A model generated the notes under the pieces. It was not told the origin of the DNA, did no database searches, and was given only the letters and a program-made list of their open reading frames with translations. Both the position numbers and the translations under genes were made by a program. A DNA stretch of 64,000 bases, taken from the NCBI GenBank assembly GCA_037176845.1, contig JAYKXP010000157.1, positions 37,719-101,718 of the forward strand, in the 5' to 3' direction. Source of the stretch: Paramarasmius palmivorus. Taxonomy: Eukaryota > Basidiomycota > Agaricomycetes > Agaricales > Marasmiaceae. Below are positions 46,105 to 56,720 of this stretch, one piece after another (positions within the stretch are counted from its first letter, which is position 1; every line of letters begins with the position of its first letter).

Positions 46105-46410
46105 GGACTTTTACAAATAGTCACCGTTTGCCACTTGTCCTTTTTACAAATCACCATTCACATTGGCCCTTTGTACAAATCCAGTTCATCTCACTTCGCT
46201 CTTTGTACAAATTGTCCTGGCTTTCTTGTCCATTTGTACATATTGTTCTTGCCTGCACTTTGTGCAAATTGCTTCTGCTCTCTGTTCTTCATAGAAGCCA
46301 ATGCTCCTTGCCCTTGATAGTGAAATTCTACAATTAGCCTCTTAATATCCTCTATTTTGTACAATATGCTGTAAATAAATGAATCTGTGTACATTTTTAC
46401 AAATTTTTTC
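46105..46410 (+). repeat. Array of TTTGTACAAAT-like repeats at the 3' end of the KDZ element
   Basis: After the stop codon, short palindromic units recur every 25-40 bp: TTTTACAAATAG, TTTTTACAAATC, CTTTGTACAAATCC, CTTTGTACAAATTG, CATTTGTACATATTG, CTTTGTGCAAATTG, then TTTTGTACAATATG and TTTTTACAAATTT. Regular spacing next to the transposase gene is what subterminal transposase-binding arrays look like. The terminus lies before about 46490, where gypsy coding sequence starts. Confidence 0.7.
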
Positions 46411-46489
46411 CTGGACAATATGTTGAGGATTAATGTAAAAAATTGACTTTTGAGTTGTCAGAGTTTAATTGAAAAAGGGCAGAGGTACA

Positions 46490-47944
46490 GGTGTGTGTGG
46501 TTGTTGATCGCATATCCAAACAAGCTATCTTTATTCCTCTCCCTAAGAAAATCAACTCCGAAACTCTCGCACGACTCTTCATTATCCACGTCTTCGCCAA
46601 GCATGGCGTTCCCAATCATGTCACATCCGACCGCAGATCCGAATTTGTATCCTCTTTCAGCTGAAGTCTCGGCGAAGCCTTGAACATGAAGCTTCACTTC
46701 ACCTCTGGGTACCACCCCGAAGCCAATGGTCAAACCGAACGTACAAACCAAACCCTGGAACAGTACTTGCGTATGTATTGCACTTACCAACAAGACAACT
46801 GGGATTTACTCCTCCCTCTGGCTGAGTTCGCATATAACAACACACCCAGCGCTTCGACCAGCATATCTCCTTTCTTTGCCAACAAGGGATATCACCCGGA
46901 CATCACTGTGCACCCTGAAGTCGACCTCGCATCCGAGAAAGCCAGGAACTATGTCACCAACCTTGATGAGGTTCATCAGTTCTTGCGCGAAGAGATCAAG
47001 GCTGCACAAGAAGCTTATAAGGCTACGGCTGTTGGAATTCTAAATATAGATGTCACTTGACAAGTCATTTTCACTTTATTCCACCTATGCCACAATTACT
47101 AAGAAAGCAGATATACGTAGAACAGTTACTTTGACCCGCTTGTACCACCATTTACTGACAGTTACTGACATTGACTGTGCAGTTATTTCTAGTTCACTTA
47201 GTATCTATTATCGTACCTTTAGCATTATCTTTTATCCCTCACTCATGTATAAAAGCTAGACAGAAAACCTACATACTGAATTGAATCAGTTCATTAGTTG
47301 GTTCTATCTCAACCCCTCTGGTCATCTGCTATCGTTTATTCGCGCTTACCTGCGCTATTGCTGCTAACAGAGTTCAATCTAAAACTCTGACAACGGCCGA
47401 CACCAAACACAATCCAGCTCTGGACTTCAAAGTTGGACAAGAAGTCTACGTACTCGCTAAACATATTAAGACTACTCGTCTGACTAAGAAGCTCGCAGAA
47501 CGATACCTCAGACCCTTCACTATTCTTGCTCAACCCAGTTCTAACGCATTCACTATCAAACTTCCCGACTACATGTTCACCATATACCCCGTATTCCACA
47601 TTTCCCAACTTGAACCCTTTGTCCCATCTGAAATACCCAATCACACTCTACCTCCTCCACCTCCAGTCGAGATCGACGATGACAGTGAACCGCACTACGA
47701 GGTTGCTGAGATTCTAGACTCAAAGTTGGATAGAAGGTATAAGTGTCGCCTCTGGTATCTTGTATGATGGGCCGGCTACGAAGGTACTGACAAAGAATTC
47801 GAATGGATCTCTGCTGAAGACCTTGACCTGGGCAAAGCTATCAACGACTTCCATTCCAAGCCCAGCAATTGTATGAAGCTGGGTCTGCTCGAACAACACG
47901 TCGCTACCCTTCAAGCCCTGTTCAGCTACGTAATGGCTGAATGA
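46490..47944 (+). pseudogene. Ty3/gypsy chromovirus Pol: integrase core and chromodomain
   Basis: VVDRISKQAIFIPL, then VPNHVTSDRRSEFVSSF, GYHPEANGQTERTNQTLEQY and LAEFAYNNTPSASTSISPFF are the integrase catalytic core with D and E visible. A solo LTR (47030-47369) splits the GPY/F region; it resumes FKVGQEVYVLAKHIKTTRL and YPVFHISQLEPFVPSE. The chromodomain reads EVAEILDSKLDRRYKCRLW, YLV, stop, WAGYEGTDKEFEWI. Nonsense codons: TGA 46662-46664 and TGA 47765-47767, each where Arg is expected (CGA). The Gag, protease, RT and RNase H portions and the 5' LTR are missing; the 3' LTR is at 49049. The left boundary abuts the KDZ terminal repeat array. Confidence 0.9.
47030..47369. mobile_element. Solo LTR inserted in the gypsy integrase gene
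   Basis: 340 bp starting TGTTGGAATTCTAAATATAG and ending GCTGCTAACA, with a TATAAAAG box at about 47250. The termini TGTTGG and CTAACA form a short imperfect inverted repeat, as LTRs do. It interrupts the open frame between KAT-A and N-R-V-Q-S. I found no clean 5 bp target duplication. Confidence 0.7.
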
Positions 47945-48189
47945 TCTTCTTGTTTTTCTTGTTTTCCTTTATACCCTCACATAGTTATTTATCACTAATT
48001 TTATTGCTTTACAGTTCCTCTTCTTACACCTATGATGAATGGCTGTAGGACGAAGGAACACTCAGCCAATTCTCGTACAAGTTTTCGTGCTAACACTCTT
48101 TCATCCCAGCTCCAAGTTCTACTTGGCTGAGGCACTTATTTCTTGCTCATTCTTATTTTCTCTCATACTGTTTTGCACGATACAACTTC

Positions 48190-48853
48190 ATTTCTATATC
48201 CACCATGACATCTGTGAAATAATGTACAATGGGGCCGCCAAAGGCACCTCCACCTCGACCATATCCGCATCCTCATCCTCTTCCACTTCCTTCTCCTTTT
48301 CCTTCCCTTTCCCTTCAGCCACTTCTTTCTCCTTCTCCTCCGCCTCGCGCTTCGCTTTCTCTTCCTCATCCTATAACACCTGAGCAATCAACTTGTCGGT
48401 TTCTTGTTTGGCGATCCATTGCCGGACTTGGAGGTCCTCCTCCTGTTCATACGCAACTCGAAAGGCTTTCCACGTATCCAAGTCCTCCGCATGCTGAGCG
48501 CTCGCGGTTTCGTACGAGGCAGCATCAGTGTCGAACTTGTTGTTGGCCTCATCTCTATGGGCCTTGAATGCAGCGAATGTTTCCCCCGGATTCTTAACCA
48601 CCGAGACCAAAACTGGCTCCAGAACCGGATCCGGAAAGGGGTACAGCTCTGCAGGATCACAGAGGGCAGATAGAATGTGTTTCTCCTCAAATGTATGGAG
48701 AGTCCAAGGAATGTCGCGCCCTTCTAAGTCAGGTGGGGGAGCAGTATGCAGAGCGTAGTCCTTGGCCAAGGTGTACTGAGAATCGTCAATCATGAGGAGG
48801 GGGTGCTGTGGGTTGTTGTGTTGAAATTTGGAGGATGAGCCTTCGGCTGACAT
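48190..48853 (-). pseudogene. Antisense ORF between gypsy pol and 3' LTR
   Basis: From ATG 48853 the minus frame gives 160 codons (MSAEGSSSKFQHNNPQHPL, ILSALCDPAELYPFPDPV, VKNPGETFAAFKAHRDEANN) to a TAG at 48371-48373. The same frame continues past that stop as DEEEKAKREAEEKEKEVAEG and an acidic tail ending PLAAPLY. One C-to-T change explains the stop. It lies opposite to the retrotransposon, between the chromodomain and the polypurine tract. I do not recognise the family. Confidence 0.5.
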
Positions 48854-49030
48854 TACTTGAGGGTTTTCGTGGGGGGTTCAGAAGACTTTGGCTGGAAAAT
48901 GTTGCCTTACTTATACCCCTGGCATTTGGCCTGTCACGTGACTTTTCGCTTATCGTTTCTTCCGATCTGACTTCATTGTTCTTTCTGTTTCTATTTCCTT
49001 TTTTGGTTCTAGCGTTTCTCCAGGGGTCGA

Positions 49031-49048
49031 AACCCAAGAGGGGGATAC
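49031..49048 (+). other. Polypurine tract of the gypsy element
   Basis: AAGAGGGGGATAC directly precedes the TGTTAC start of the LTR, as needed for plus-strand priming. Confidence 0.7.
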
Positions 49049-49568
49049 TGTTACATCCATATGACTTTGGATGAGATCTCATCTGATGGAGCACCTATTC
49101 CATCCTCTCATCTGACCTCATGCGCTTTGTACATCGTACTCGGCTCAACATCTTCATCTCTGTTTCATCTCGCTATCATATTCCACATTACTATTAATTT
49201 CTTGCTTGCGCCTTCTTGACACATATACCTCATGGACTACACATGATACCCACGCGCCCACGTATATCTATAGTATATAATCTAGATGTATTATACCGAG
49301 TAACTCAGGTAGAAAATTAATGTTGTTCTCTGCTACTCTCATCTCTATCATCCTCTTACTCTACGGCCAAGACACTTGGTCTCTGCCGTCTCTATATCTC
49401 TCTCTCCCTGTATGAGGCATCTTCCTCGTGTGCTCTCATCCTGCATAGTGCATCAGTGCTGTTGCCGATAGCTTCAGCGATAAATCTTCTCGCACGGTCT
49501 TCTCCTCGTACGACGTTCCGTCCGTCGTCGGCCGTGCTCTCTTGTTCTCCTCCTGCATAGTCCTAACA
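49049..49568 (+). mobile_element. 3' LTR of the Ty3/gypsy element
   Basis: 520 bp from TGTTACATCCATATGACTTT to GCATAGTCCTAACA; the ends TGTTA and TAACA are inverted repeats. TATA-like sequence (AGTATATAATC) lies near 49273. It ends at a junction with unrelated sequence beginning CAACC. The matching 5' LTR is not in the window. Confidence 0.8.
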
Positions 49569-50949
49569 CAACCAGGCCACCTATAAGCTAGTGGAGCTCC
49601 ACACTAAGCTTTAACAACACTGGTGGGGCTCCACACCAAGTGAAAAGGGATCTAGTGGGGCTCCACACTAGTCCTGAAACAATCAATCCTATCCAAAGAG
49701 TCTAGATGAACTAGCTCTGTCCTATAGGTATCTTAAAGTTCTAATTTCACGACTCTAGTTCAATATAGAGAAGGGCTTTTCAAAGGTTTATTTTCTAAGT
49801 TAATTTTCTAAGCACACGTTGCGTCTATGGTCAATGATAGAAGACAAGAACTCTGCTATTGGTGCACTAGTGCTACGTATATAGCAGGGTAATTGCTTGA
49901 GAGCTTCCTAGGGGAAACCCTGCTGCTTATATACCCACAAGCATACATATTTTACATATAAGTGAAAGTGGACACGATAAAGTAATAGTAACTATGCAAG
50001 AAATGAGAACAAGGAGAGGATTCTGTCCATATAAAGTAAGTATCTACCAGAAAAGGAAGGTTTGGGTATATATTGGTCGGAATTCGACATTATTTTGCAG
50101 GACTGCTAGTCATATTACTTTTTGGTTGCTAGGAAGTGGTGCGCGGAGGCGCTGTTCCGCATGGTACGTTTTGGATATCGGTGCTAGGACATAGTTATTC
50201 CACTCGGAACTTGCTAGGAGTCCGATCTCGACTGAAACACTTCAGATTTGTATCCGAGGAAGGTAGGCTCTGTGAACTTGTAGTTCTATATTATATTTTC
50301 TATGTCCTAGGACAATCCTGAAACAGAATCCTATCTGTTTCCTTGTTATAGGACTATATGTCCCTCGCTAGTGTCTGTACTAGCAGTAGGAATCCCAACT
50401 CGAAGCTCGAGGGATATTCCGATCTATATGGGAAAGCTGTTAAGCCCCCATATGGTCCTCATATTGATGACCCAGTCACTCGGACATTTCTAATCCAGGT
50501 AACTCTGCTCTCGAAGGTGACTTGCACCTCCAGCTTCTACTGTATTTGGTATATAGCTCTGATTCGTCCCCTAGGGTCCTTCTACGCTGTGGTAGTTGGT
50601 CCTCGTTCACTATCCCATCTCATATGTCCCATAGCGCAAGTATAGTGTAGCCATATGACCTACTAGGAAGTCTACCATGTACAGTAGCATGTCCTCATAA
50701 GGTCCCAGCCTGATAATAGAGTATAGATACGGTCTACAGGTTTTGACGCGTATCCTAGCGCAATCATATAGGGCTAACAACGACATCAACGTTTATGCAC
50801 GCACAGCTAGTATTCACTACGCAGTGCATGCCTATCTTATTCTTCGTTATATGCGCACTACTAGGTTCCTAGCAGTGATACCAAGTTCATATAGTACTTA
50901 GTATGATGTACTAGTGCAATTCTGAACACAACAATTAGTGTCAAAATGA
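49569..50949. other. 1.4 kb orphan region with no supportable gene
   Basis: Sequence of distinct character, rich in CTAG and TAGG words, without ORFs that carry a domain. It begins with three imperfect copies of a GTGGRGCTCCACAC unit (49588-49675). Likely a noncoding part of an LTR element such as an LTR or leader, but neither boundary is clear. Confidence 0.4.
49588..49675 (+). repeat. Three copies of a GTGGRGCTCCACAC palindromic unit
   Basis: AGTGGAGCTCCACACTAAG, GGTGGGGCTCCACACCAAG and AGTGGGGCTCCACACTAG are spaced about 35 bp apart. Each can form a small hairpin. Confidence 0.75.
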
Positions 50950-50959
50950 CTGTTTTTCA

Positions 50960-52632
50960 GCGATTTCGTTCTGGTACCCTCACATTGGTCTGCACTTTTA
51001 CTCCGTATACCCAAAGTGTCACTGGAATTCTAAATGAAAATTTCTTGTTGCGAGCTACATTACTAGTACAAGATTCCAATGCTACTTTAACTGAATCATG
51101 CTCAGTTCTGACAGTAAGTATACACTTTCCAGACTATAGATCACAGACAATCTCCTCTACAGTCCCTTTAGAAAATCCACGTTGAAGTGCCGATTTGCCT
51201 TTTTCTGACCCATCGGTTTACTAGGCCCTGCCTGTGGTTCATCGAATTCCACAGTTACCCCCATTTTGGAAGGTCCAGGTTCAGCAATCTCCTCAATACT
51301 CGCAGAGTTGACATTGACAGTTCCAGCTGGGGACGCTGGGCCATCATCATCAAATTGCTGGAGTAACTCCAGCATCTGAGCCTTGAATGTGTTCTTGGCT
51401 GGTTGGTTTGATTGTTTATCCTTATTCCCTTGTCCAAAGGAAGTCGACATAGAGCTCTTTGGGGCAAGTTTCTTGCCTTCATTTCCAGGTTTATCCCAAC
51501 AGTCAACTGTGTTATGAGAAGTTGACTTTGCCTTAAAGCCCTTTCTGGCACATATTTGGCAGAATTTCTTCTTTGCTTCCTGAGAGTTAGCCTGGGTTGA
51601 TTTGCCTTTGCTCTTTTTTGCCGCGTCGATCTCCATTGCATTTGGATCTGAATTCTTGTTGTTATTCCCACCGCCGTTGCTGTTGCCAAATATAGTACCC
51701 TTTGCCTTTTCTGGATGCAAGGTCCTGTATGCTCAAAGCAGTAATTCCAAGTATGCATCCCAGTCCTTGGGAGCAGTGTCAGACAATTTGTACATGAGGA
51801 GTGAATTTCTCAGCTCTGAAGGAATAACTTCGTGTAGTTTGTCAATATGGATTTTGTCTTCATAATCGACAAGTCGTGCCAAAGTATGATATTGTTCTGA
51901 GAACTTGATGAAGTCCTTGCTTGCCAGAGTTTTATTAGACCATAGTTGGGTGATCTCAGCTTTAGCACCTTCTTTATCATCATGCTTGCCATAGATCTTG
52001 TTGAGTTCATTAACAAACTCTTTCCAATGTCCTAAGTCCTTTTTCTGAGCATTGAGAAGGTAGTATTTTCTCATATACTTGATAGCAGGATGTTTGAGCC
52101 GGGTAAGGGCAACAATGATCATCTGCTTGTCGGTAATTGTTCCTGTAGCTGAACAGTAAAGGGCAATTTGGTTCAGCCAGTCCTCTAAGGCTGTCTTATC
52201 GTCAGACCCTGAGAAGAATGGTGGGTCAGGCACTTTGGAGGCTTTATATCCTGATCCCGCTTCTGCCGGGAGCTGGTCGAGTTGGGTTTTATAATTTCTA
52301 AGAAGCTCACTCTGCATGCCAACCAGGTCAGATAATGTCTTGACCTGGACCCTTAGTGCATTGACCTCATCATATACTGTGCTGAAGCTTCCATCAAGAA
52401 ACTGAGAGAGTCGTTGAATTTGTCCATCTATATAGTTTTTGGATGTTGCTAGAGTAGTGGTATGTGCATTTCTAAATACACGACCCAGTTGATTGCAACT
52501 TTCTACAGGAAATTGGGTGGCATTCCAGTCTACTCGAGTGTTAATTATTTCCTTCCAGTTCTGAATATTGGCCAATATAGTGTCAGCTTCAAATGGTTCA
52601 TAGACAATGTTTGCCATTTCTAGTTGAAACAT
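50960..52632 (-). pseudogene. Ty3/gypsy Gag and start of protease, truncated
   Basis: From ATG in MFQLEMANIVYEPFEADTIL (52632) the Gag domain is open for about 300 codons, including VPDPPFFSGSDDKTALEDW, ALTRLKHPAIKYMRKYY and FIKFSEQYHTLARLVDYEDK. A frame change near 51740 leads to the nucleocapsid part with a zinc knuckle (CQICARKGF...HNTVDC) and ends FNVDFLKGL (51157). Downstream SVKVALESCTSNVARNKKFS and RIPVTLWVYGVKVQTNV match the stretch just before the aspartic protease active site, but the sequence leaves the frame at about 50968 before D-S/T-G. The rest of pol is absent. Oriented opposite to the gypsy element on its left. Confidence 0.82.
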
Positions 52633-52754
52633 ATTAGCTAGGTTGAACAGCAGTCTTGATCCATGAGGTGAATTAAATCACTCTGCCAGTATTAAGTCCA
52701 AGATAGAATTGTATTTAGACTTTGGGGAATGTAATGTTCAAACCCACAAGTTCT

Positions 52755-53441
52755 TTACAAATGTCTTCTATGGCTAAGTCCTTCTAAAGATACTCCTCCA
52801 ATCTTCTTTAGTGCTCCTTTAAGGTTCCTCCACTGTTTGTTAGTGAGTTTGTGACCTTTATCTTCCAATGCCTCATACAAATCTTCAAAATCATTCCACC
52901 AACTCCAAAGAACATCCCGAACCTCTCTGGGCACCCTGACAGCATGTCCCAGATGTTCCTCTTCCTCCACTTGGTTGAGCTTTGTGAAGAGCAGGTCAAG
53001 CTGTACCTTTACCAGCTGGAGCATATGACAATACTCCTTGATGCGGTTGAGGATCTTGGTTTTCCGAAAGTGAAGAGAAGGTGGTGGTGGTGGTCCAGGG
53101 GTATATGGATGGTAGGAGGACTCTGTTTCGACGTCCTCTTCAGTGGTAGAAGGAGGTGAGATGCATTCAGCAAGGGAGAGCTCTTTGGTGAGTCAAGCAA
53201 GAAGAGCGAGTTCATCAATATGCTCTAGGGCTTGGAGTTCCAATCCCATACATTCAATGAGGTGTCAACGGTTGACAGGAGGGTCAATAGGAGGTGGTAT
53301 GATAGTCTTCCAAGGTTTTCCAACATTGGCAAAATGCTTCTGAATCTCTAGATCACAGTAAATCTGTTCCTAGTGACCAGTAGGTTCATAAGTGGCAATG
53401 ATATAGTGTTTGCTGGACTTGGACTTGGTGACTTTTGGCAT
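52755..53441 (-). pseudogene. ORF upstream of gag with three nonsense codons
   Basis: From ATG 53441 one frame runs MPKVTKSKSSKHYIIATYEP to 52755 with three stops: TAG at 53370-53372, TGA at 53265-53267 and TGA at 53193-53195, all reachable by C-to-T changes from CAG or CGA. The rest includes HFANVGKPWKTIIPPPIDPP, a Pro-rich stretch, and a helical C-terminus (LDLLFTKLNQVEEEEHLGHA, WSWWNDFEDLYEALEDKGHK). It sits just 5' of gag in the same orientation and may be a leader ORF of the retroelement or an unrelated accessory ORF. Family not recognised. Confidence 0.45.
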
Positions 53442-54349
53442 ACTAGGCAGGTGGCATAAGTACAATGTCTCTATTCCAGCAGACAAGGTACAAGAATGGG
53501 AAAAGGGGAAAAGCGACCAGTTGCATCGCAAAGTCTTGATCTTGAAGTCAAAGGATGGGGGGAATTCTCAATGTGGTCCCTTCCATGCAGCAAATGGTTT
53601 TTGGATGTGTATTACACACCATCCTCCTCACCCCATTGCTGGCCATTGTCATTGTTAAAAACAAATACATGATGGACACAGCTCTGGTTGCATAAAGCAG
53701 TGAGCACTCCTTACGCCTAGGGTCCAGCAACAAGGTTAGCATGTGGCCACTCAATGAGCCACCCTCTCAACAGAATAAATCCATTGAGTCAGTCAAGTGT
53801 TGCAGCCAAAATGTTTTATTGCGGTAGATAGTGAGGACAATAAACTACATGACGTCGTTGTCTACAGATGGGCCATGAAGAGGCCACAGAGAGGTCACGG
53901 CCACATGTTGCCAACTTTGGCAACGGTAATATGAAACAGGACCTGTGTTGCTTACTTGGCGACAACTTGGAGGTGTAACGCTCGAGGCCGTGTTGCCTCC
54001 CTACATCTACCTACAGTATATATCAAATACAGACCATAGGTTTTTTTTTTGGGTACCAGTTTGAGGAGGAGTGTCAGAGCAATGAAAATTAATGGACTGT
54101 GAAAATTGTCAGACTAGAAATGAGTGATATGAAGTGAAAAATACCTCTGTGGGAGATGCATCAGGGGTGTGGGCCTCAGTAGATGGTGGCTGCATCAATG
54201 GACTGCTGGCATTGGCCGATAGTCCACGTTGGTTGGGTGAACCCCTTATCAATAATTCTTGATGGAGAACCATCATGCAACCTCTCTGAGTGTCATCACC
54301 AGCAGCAATGTCTATCTGGAAGCAATAGTTCCAGACTGACGGCACACTC
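53442..54349. other. Noncoding or decayed region
   Basis: About 900 bp. A plus-strand frame at 53410-53658 (GILGRWHKYNVSIPADKVQE) has no recognisable domain. The remainder shows no supportable gene or clear repeat. Confidence 0.35.
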
Positions 54350-55911
54350 AACATATTCGAACAGATAAACCCAGCAAGAGAATGCAAGAGGGACAACAGA
54401 GGAAAGAGCAGTTGGTAGAGACAAGGTATGAGTATGTTACTGTCTCGGACCATGACACTGATACTATGAATAGGCTGGAGCATTGACAGAAGGAGCTGGA
54501 TAATGCACAGTCCCTTGGAAGACGTCAAAGAGAAAAAAGCCCTTCAGCACCAGAAGATACCAGTCAGACTATCAACCTAGTTTCCCCAACTCAGCCAGTC
54601 CATGCACCCATAGGCATCCTTTCTGAGGGTTGTGGAGAAGGTGCGCATATGGGATGTGGTAGCTGACAACAACCGACAACACAATTTACAGGATGTGGAA
54701 ATGGCGCTGGGACGCTCGATACTGGTGAATCATGAAGTACTGGAAGATTGGGAATGGATATGGAAGCCAGGATACCATTACGCTTTCAATGAGAAAAAGC
54801 AGTGTATACTTGGTGTATAAATAACGTGAGTGCATAACCGATAGCCTTGACCAACTTTTTTGACTTACATGTTGACAGACCTTAGGCTTTTATTAGTGAG
54901 CAGAAGCAGGAAGCCATGAAGACAGTGATGGAATGGTCAACATGTGTAAACCCAATCAACATTAATGCGGTGAGCCCTTTCCAATGTCAAGTTCTTGGAT
55001 GTTGCATTAATATAGTCATTCTTCTAGCACGAAGCATGCTGCTGATGATGATAATGTCTCACCAGGGGCAAAGTCTGGCAAGATGTTTGGCATGGGCTGG
55101 CATGCTTCTATGCAGAGGAATACATCTGTAGTGACATATGCCTCAAGACGTGGCTGGGAAATTCGGTAGGCCCATTGTTATCAACAGAATAGATCTCCAA
55201 ACAAATGACCTTCAGACAGAGAAACCTTCTTGAGAGTCCCCGAATTCCTCAAGTGTACACGGAGTACATGATGTCGATGGCCAGTCTTGTCCCTGGATAT
55301 TTTGAACACCAGGTTCTCATCTCGAATAAGTAAGTACTGTGAATGCTTAATGAGAATTCATACTGATACCTCTAAAAGTTATCAAGTCCGATCGTTTCAA
55401 AATAAGACCTGGGATGGTTAGCTGAACTACGACTACAGGCCAAATGTCCTCAATATCACTCGAGACGGGTTTTCCAACTTTACTCATTGAGATCATGACT
55501 TCTGTGAGATAGCATTCAGGTGGTGGTGGACATCAACTAAGCATGACCGGAATCATACCTATGAGGTCAACACCGATGGTATTGATCATGCTAATGTTCA
55601 GGATGGACAGTTTATCTGGGCTGAGTATGGTATCAGTGTTGATTTTCAATGGTAAGTCTCTGTCTATCTTGTTAATGAGGCTCATAAGAAACATCTTCAG
55701 GGCATCTGGCATGGTAGAGGTTTTCTGGAGGGGACAGCTTGATTATCATGCGACCATTGCCAGTGTTGAACCATCAAACACAACACGATGGGATACTTCA
55801 ATCCAGCTTACACATGCTTTTGTGAACTGGGTAGAGTTGGTTTCTGAGACCAGCAACCCTGAATCACGTATCCAGGGACCTTCTCATTACTTTGCTCAGC
55901 GTAATTTTTAA
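54350..55911 (+). pseudogene. Tet-like 2OG-Fe(II) oxygenase, decayed
   Basis: The first part is coiled-coil-like (RKEQLVETRYEYVTVSDHD). The conserved region follows: VRIWDVVADNNRQHNLQDV, WKPGYHYAFNEKKQCILGV, a KSGKMFGMGWHASMQRNTS block, then NITRDGFSNFTH, stop, DHDFCEIAF. In Tet-like oxygenases of this fungal type the iron ligands form H-x-D; here the x codon is TGA (55488-55490), one C-to-T change from CGA. Next come YGISVDFQWASGMVEVFWRG, YHATIAS (likely distal His) and TTRWDTSIQLTHAFVNWVEL, the position of the 2-oxoglutarate-binding residue. Several other stops and frame changes. It lies 1 kb upstream of a CxC2 KDZ gene in the same orientation, again pairing a KDZ transposase with a Tet-like enzyme. 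Confidence 0.6.
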
Positions 55912-55940
55912 TTGTAATGTAGAGATGCAAATAGATTGAG

Positions 55941-56720
55941 TTAATGTACTATACATGCATCAATGATGGTGATGGCAATGGTGTTGGTGAGTAGCAGAAA
56001 AATGGTTCTCGAGCATGTTAAGTATCTCACCCTCAACAGCATCATGATAGATATGATATGGGTGTGCATCCAGTGGCTCTTCAGGATGAGCTTCTTGCCA
56101 ACGTTCGATGATCGCCATAACCACTTCCGGTCATGAGACAGAATAGCTACACTCGCATACTGAGCATAGAAACTTGTTAATGATGAATATGACATTATAG
56201 TCTGCATTGGGTGGTGGAGGATTTTCAAGCTAAATGAAAATGAAACAAGTGAGTGGAGGAGTCAAGTATAGGGACAGATATTGATGATGCACCAGATACT
56301 GATAGGTCACTGTAGGAACACCATCTTCGATAGGGTATGGAATGGGATAGTCAACTTCAGCTGACTCAAGCACCCAATCAATTTCCACTTGCTCTGCATA
56401 GGTGTACTGTTGATGATAGGTCCCACATGCACAAAGCACCTGATAGACGAATTGAATAGGATTAACATGGTGGGAAGATCATCTTGTATGTACCTGTTTG
56501 GGATGTGAACTCTATCAAAACGTAGATCAGTTTGGTAGACAAAGATTGACAATAAAGAACACACATCAGATTCATTTTCGCTGTCATCTCCACTACCACT
56601 GTCATCCTCAGAATCACTGGGCCTGATGGTTTCCTCATCAGTCAAAGGTCCTATGATGGTCTCACTGTTGGTCTCTACATCGCTTGCACTGGGTGAATGT
56701 TCAGAAGGTTCAGCAGTAGG
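55941..56720 (-). pseudogene. Unrecognised minus-strand gene between oxygenase and KDZ
   Basis: Fragments in order: an acidic Ser-rich N-terminal stretch (TIRPSDSEDDSGSGDDSENE), VLCACGTYHQQYTYAEQVEI, WVLESAEVDYPIPYPIEDGV and TVTYQYL. Then, in another frame, come ADYNVIFIINKFLCSVCECS, a stop, PEVVMAIIERWQEAHPEEPL and HDAVEGEILNMLENHF. Two Cys pairs (CAC, CxCEC) may bind metal. No family assigned. Confidence 0.35.

Noticed and set aside
48163..48387. Arg/Lys-rich minus ORF (MLRCYRMRKRKRSARRR...)
   Set aside because: It is a shifted-frame shadow of the acidic Glu/Lys tail of the antisense ORF in the gypsy element.
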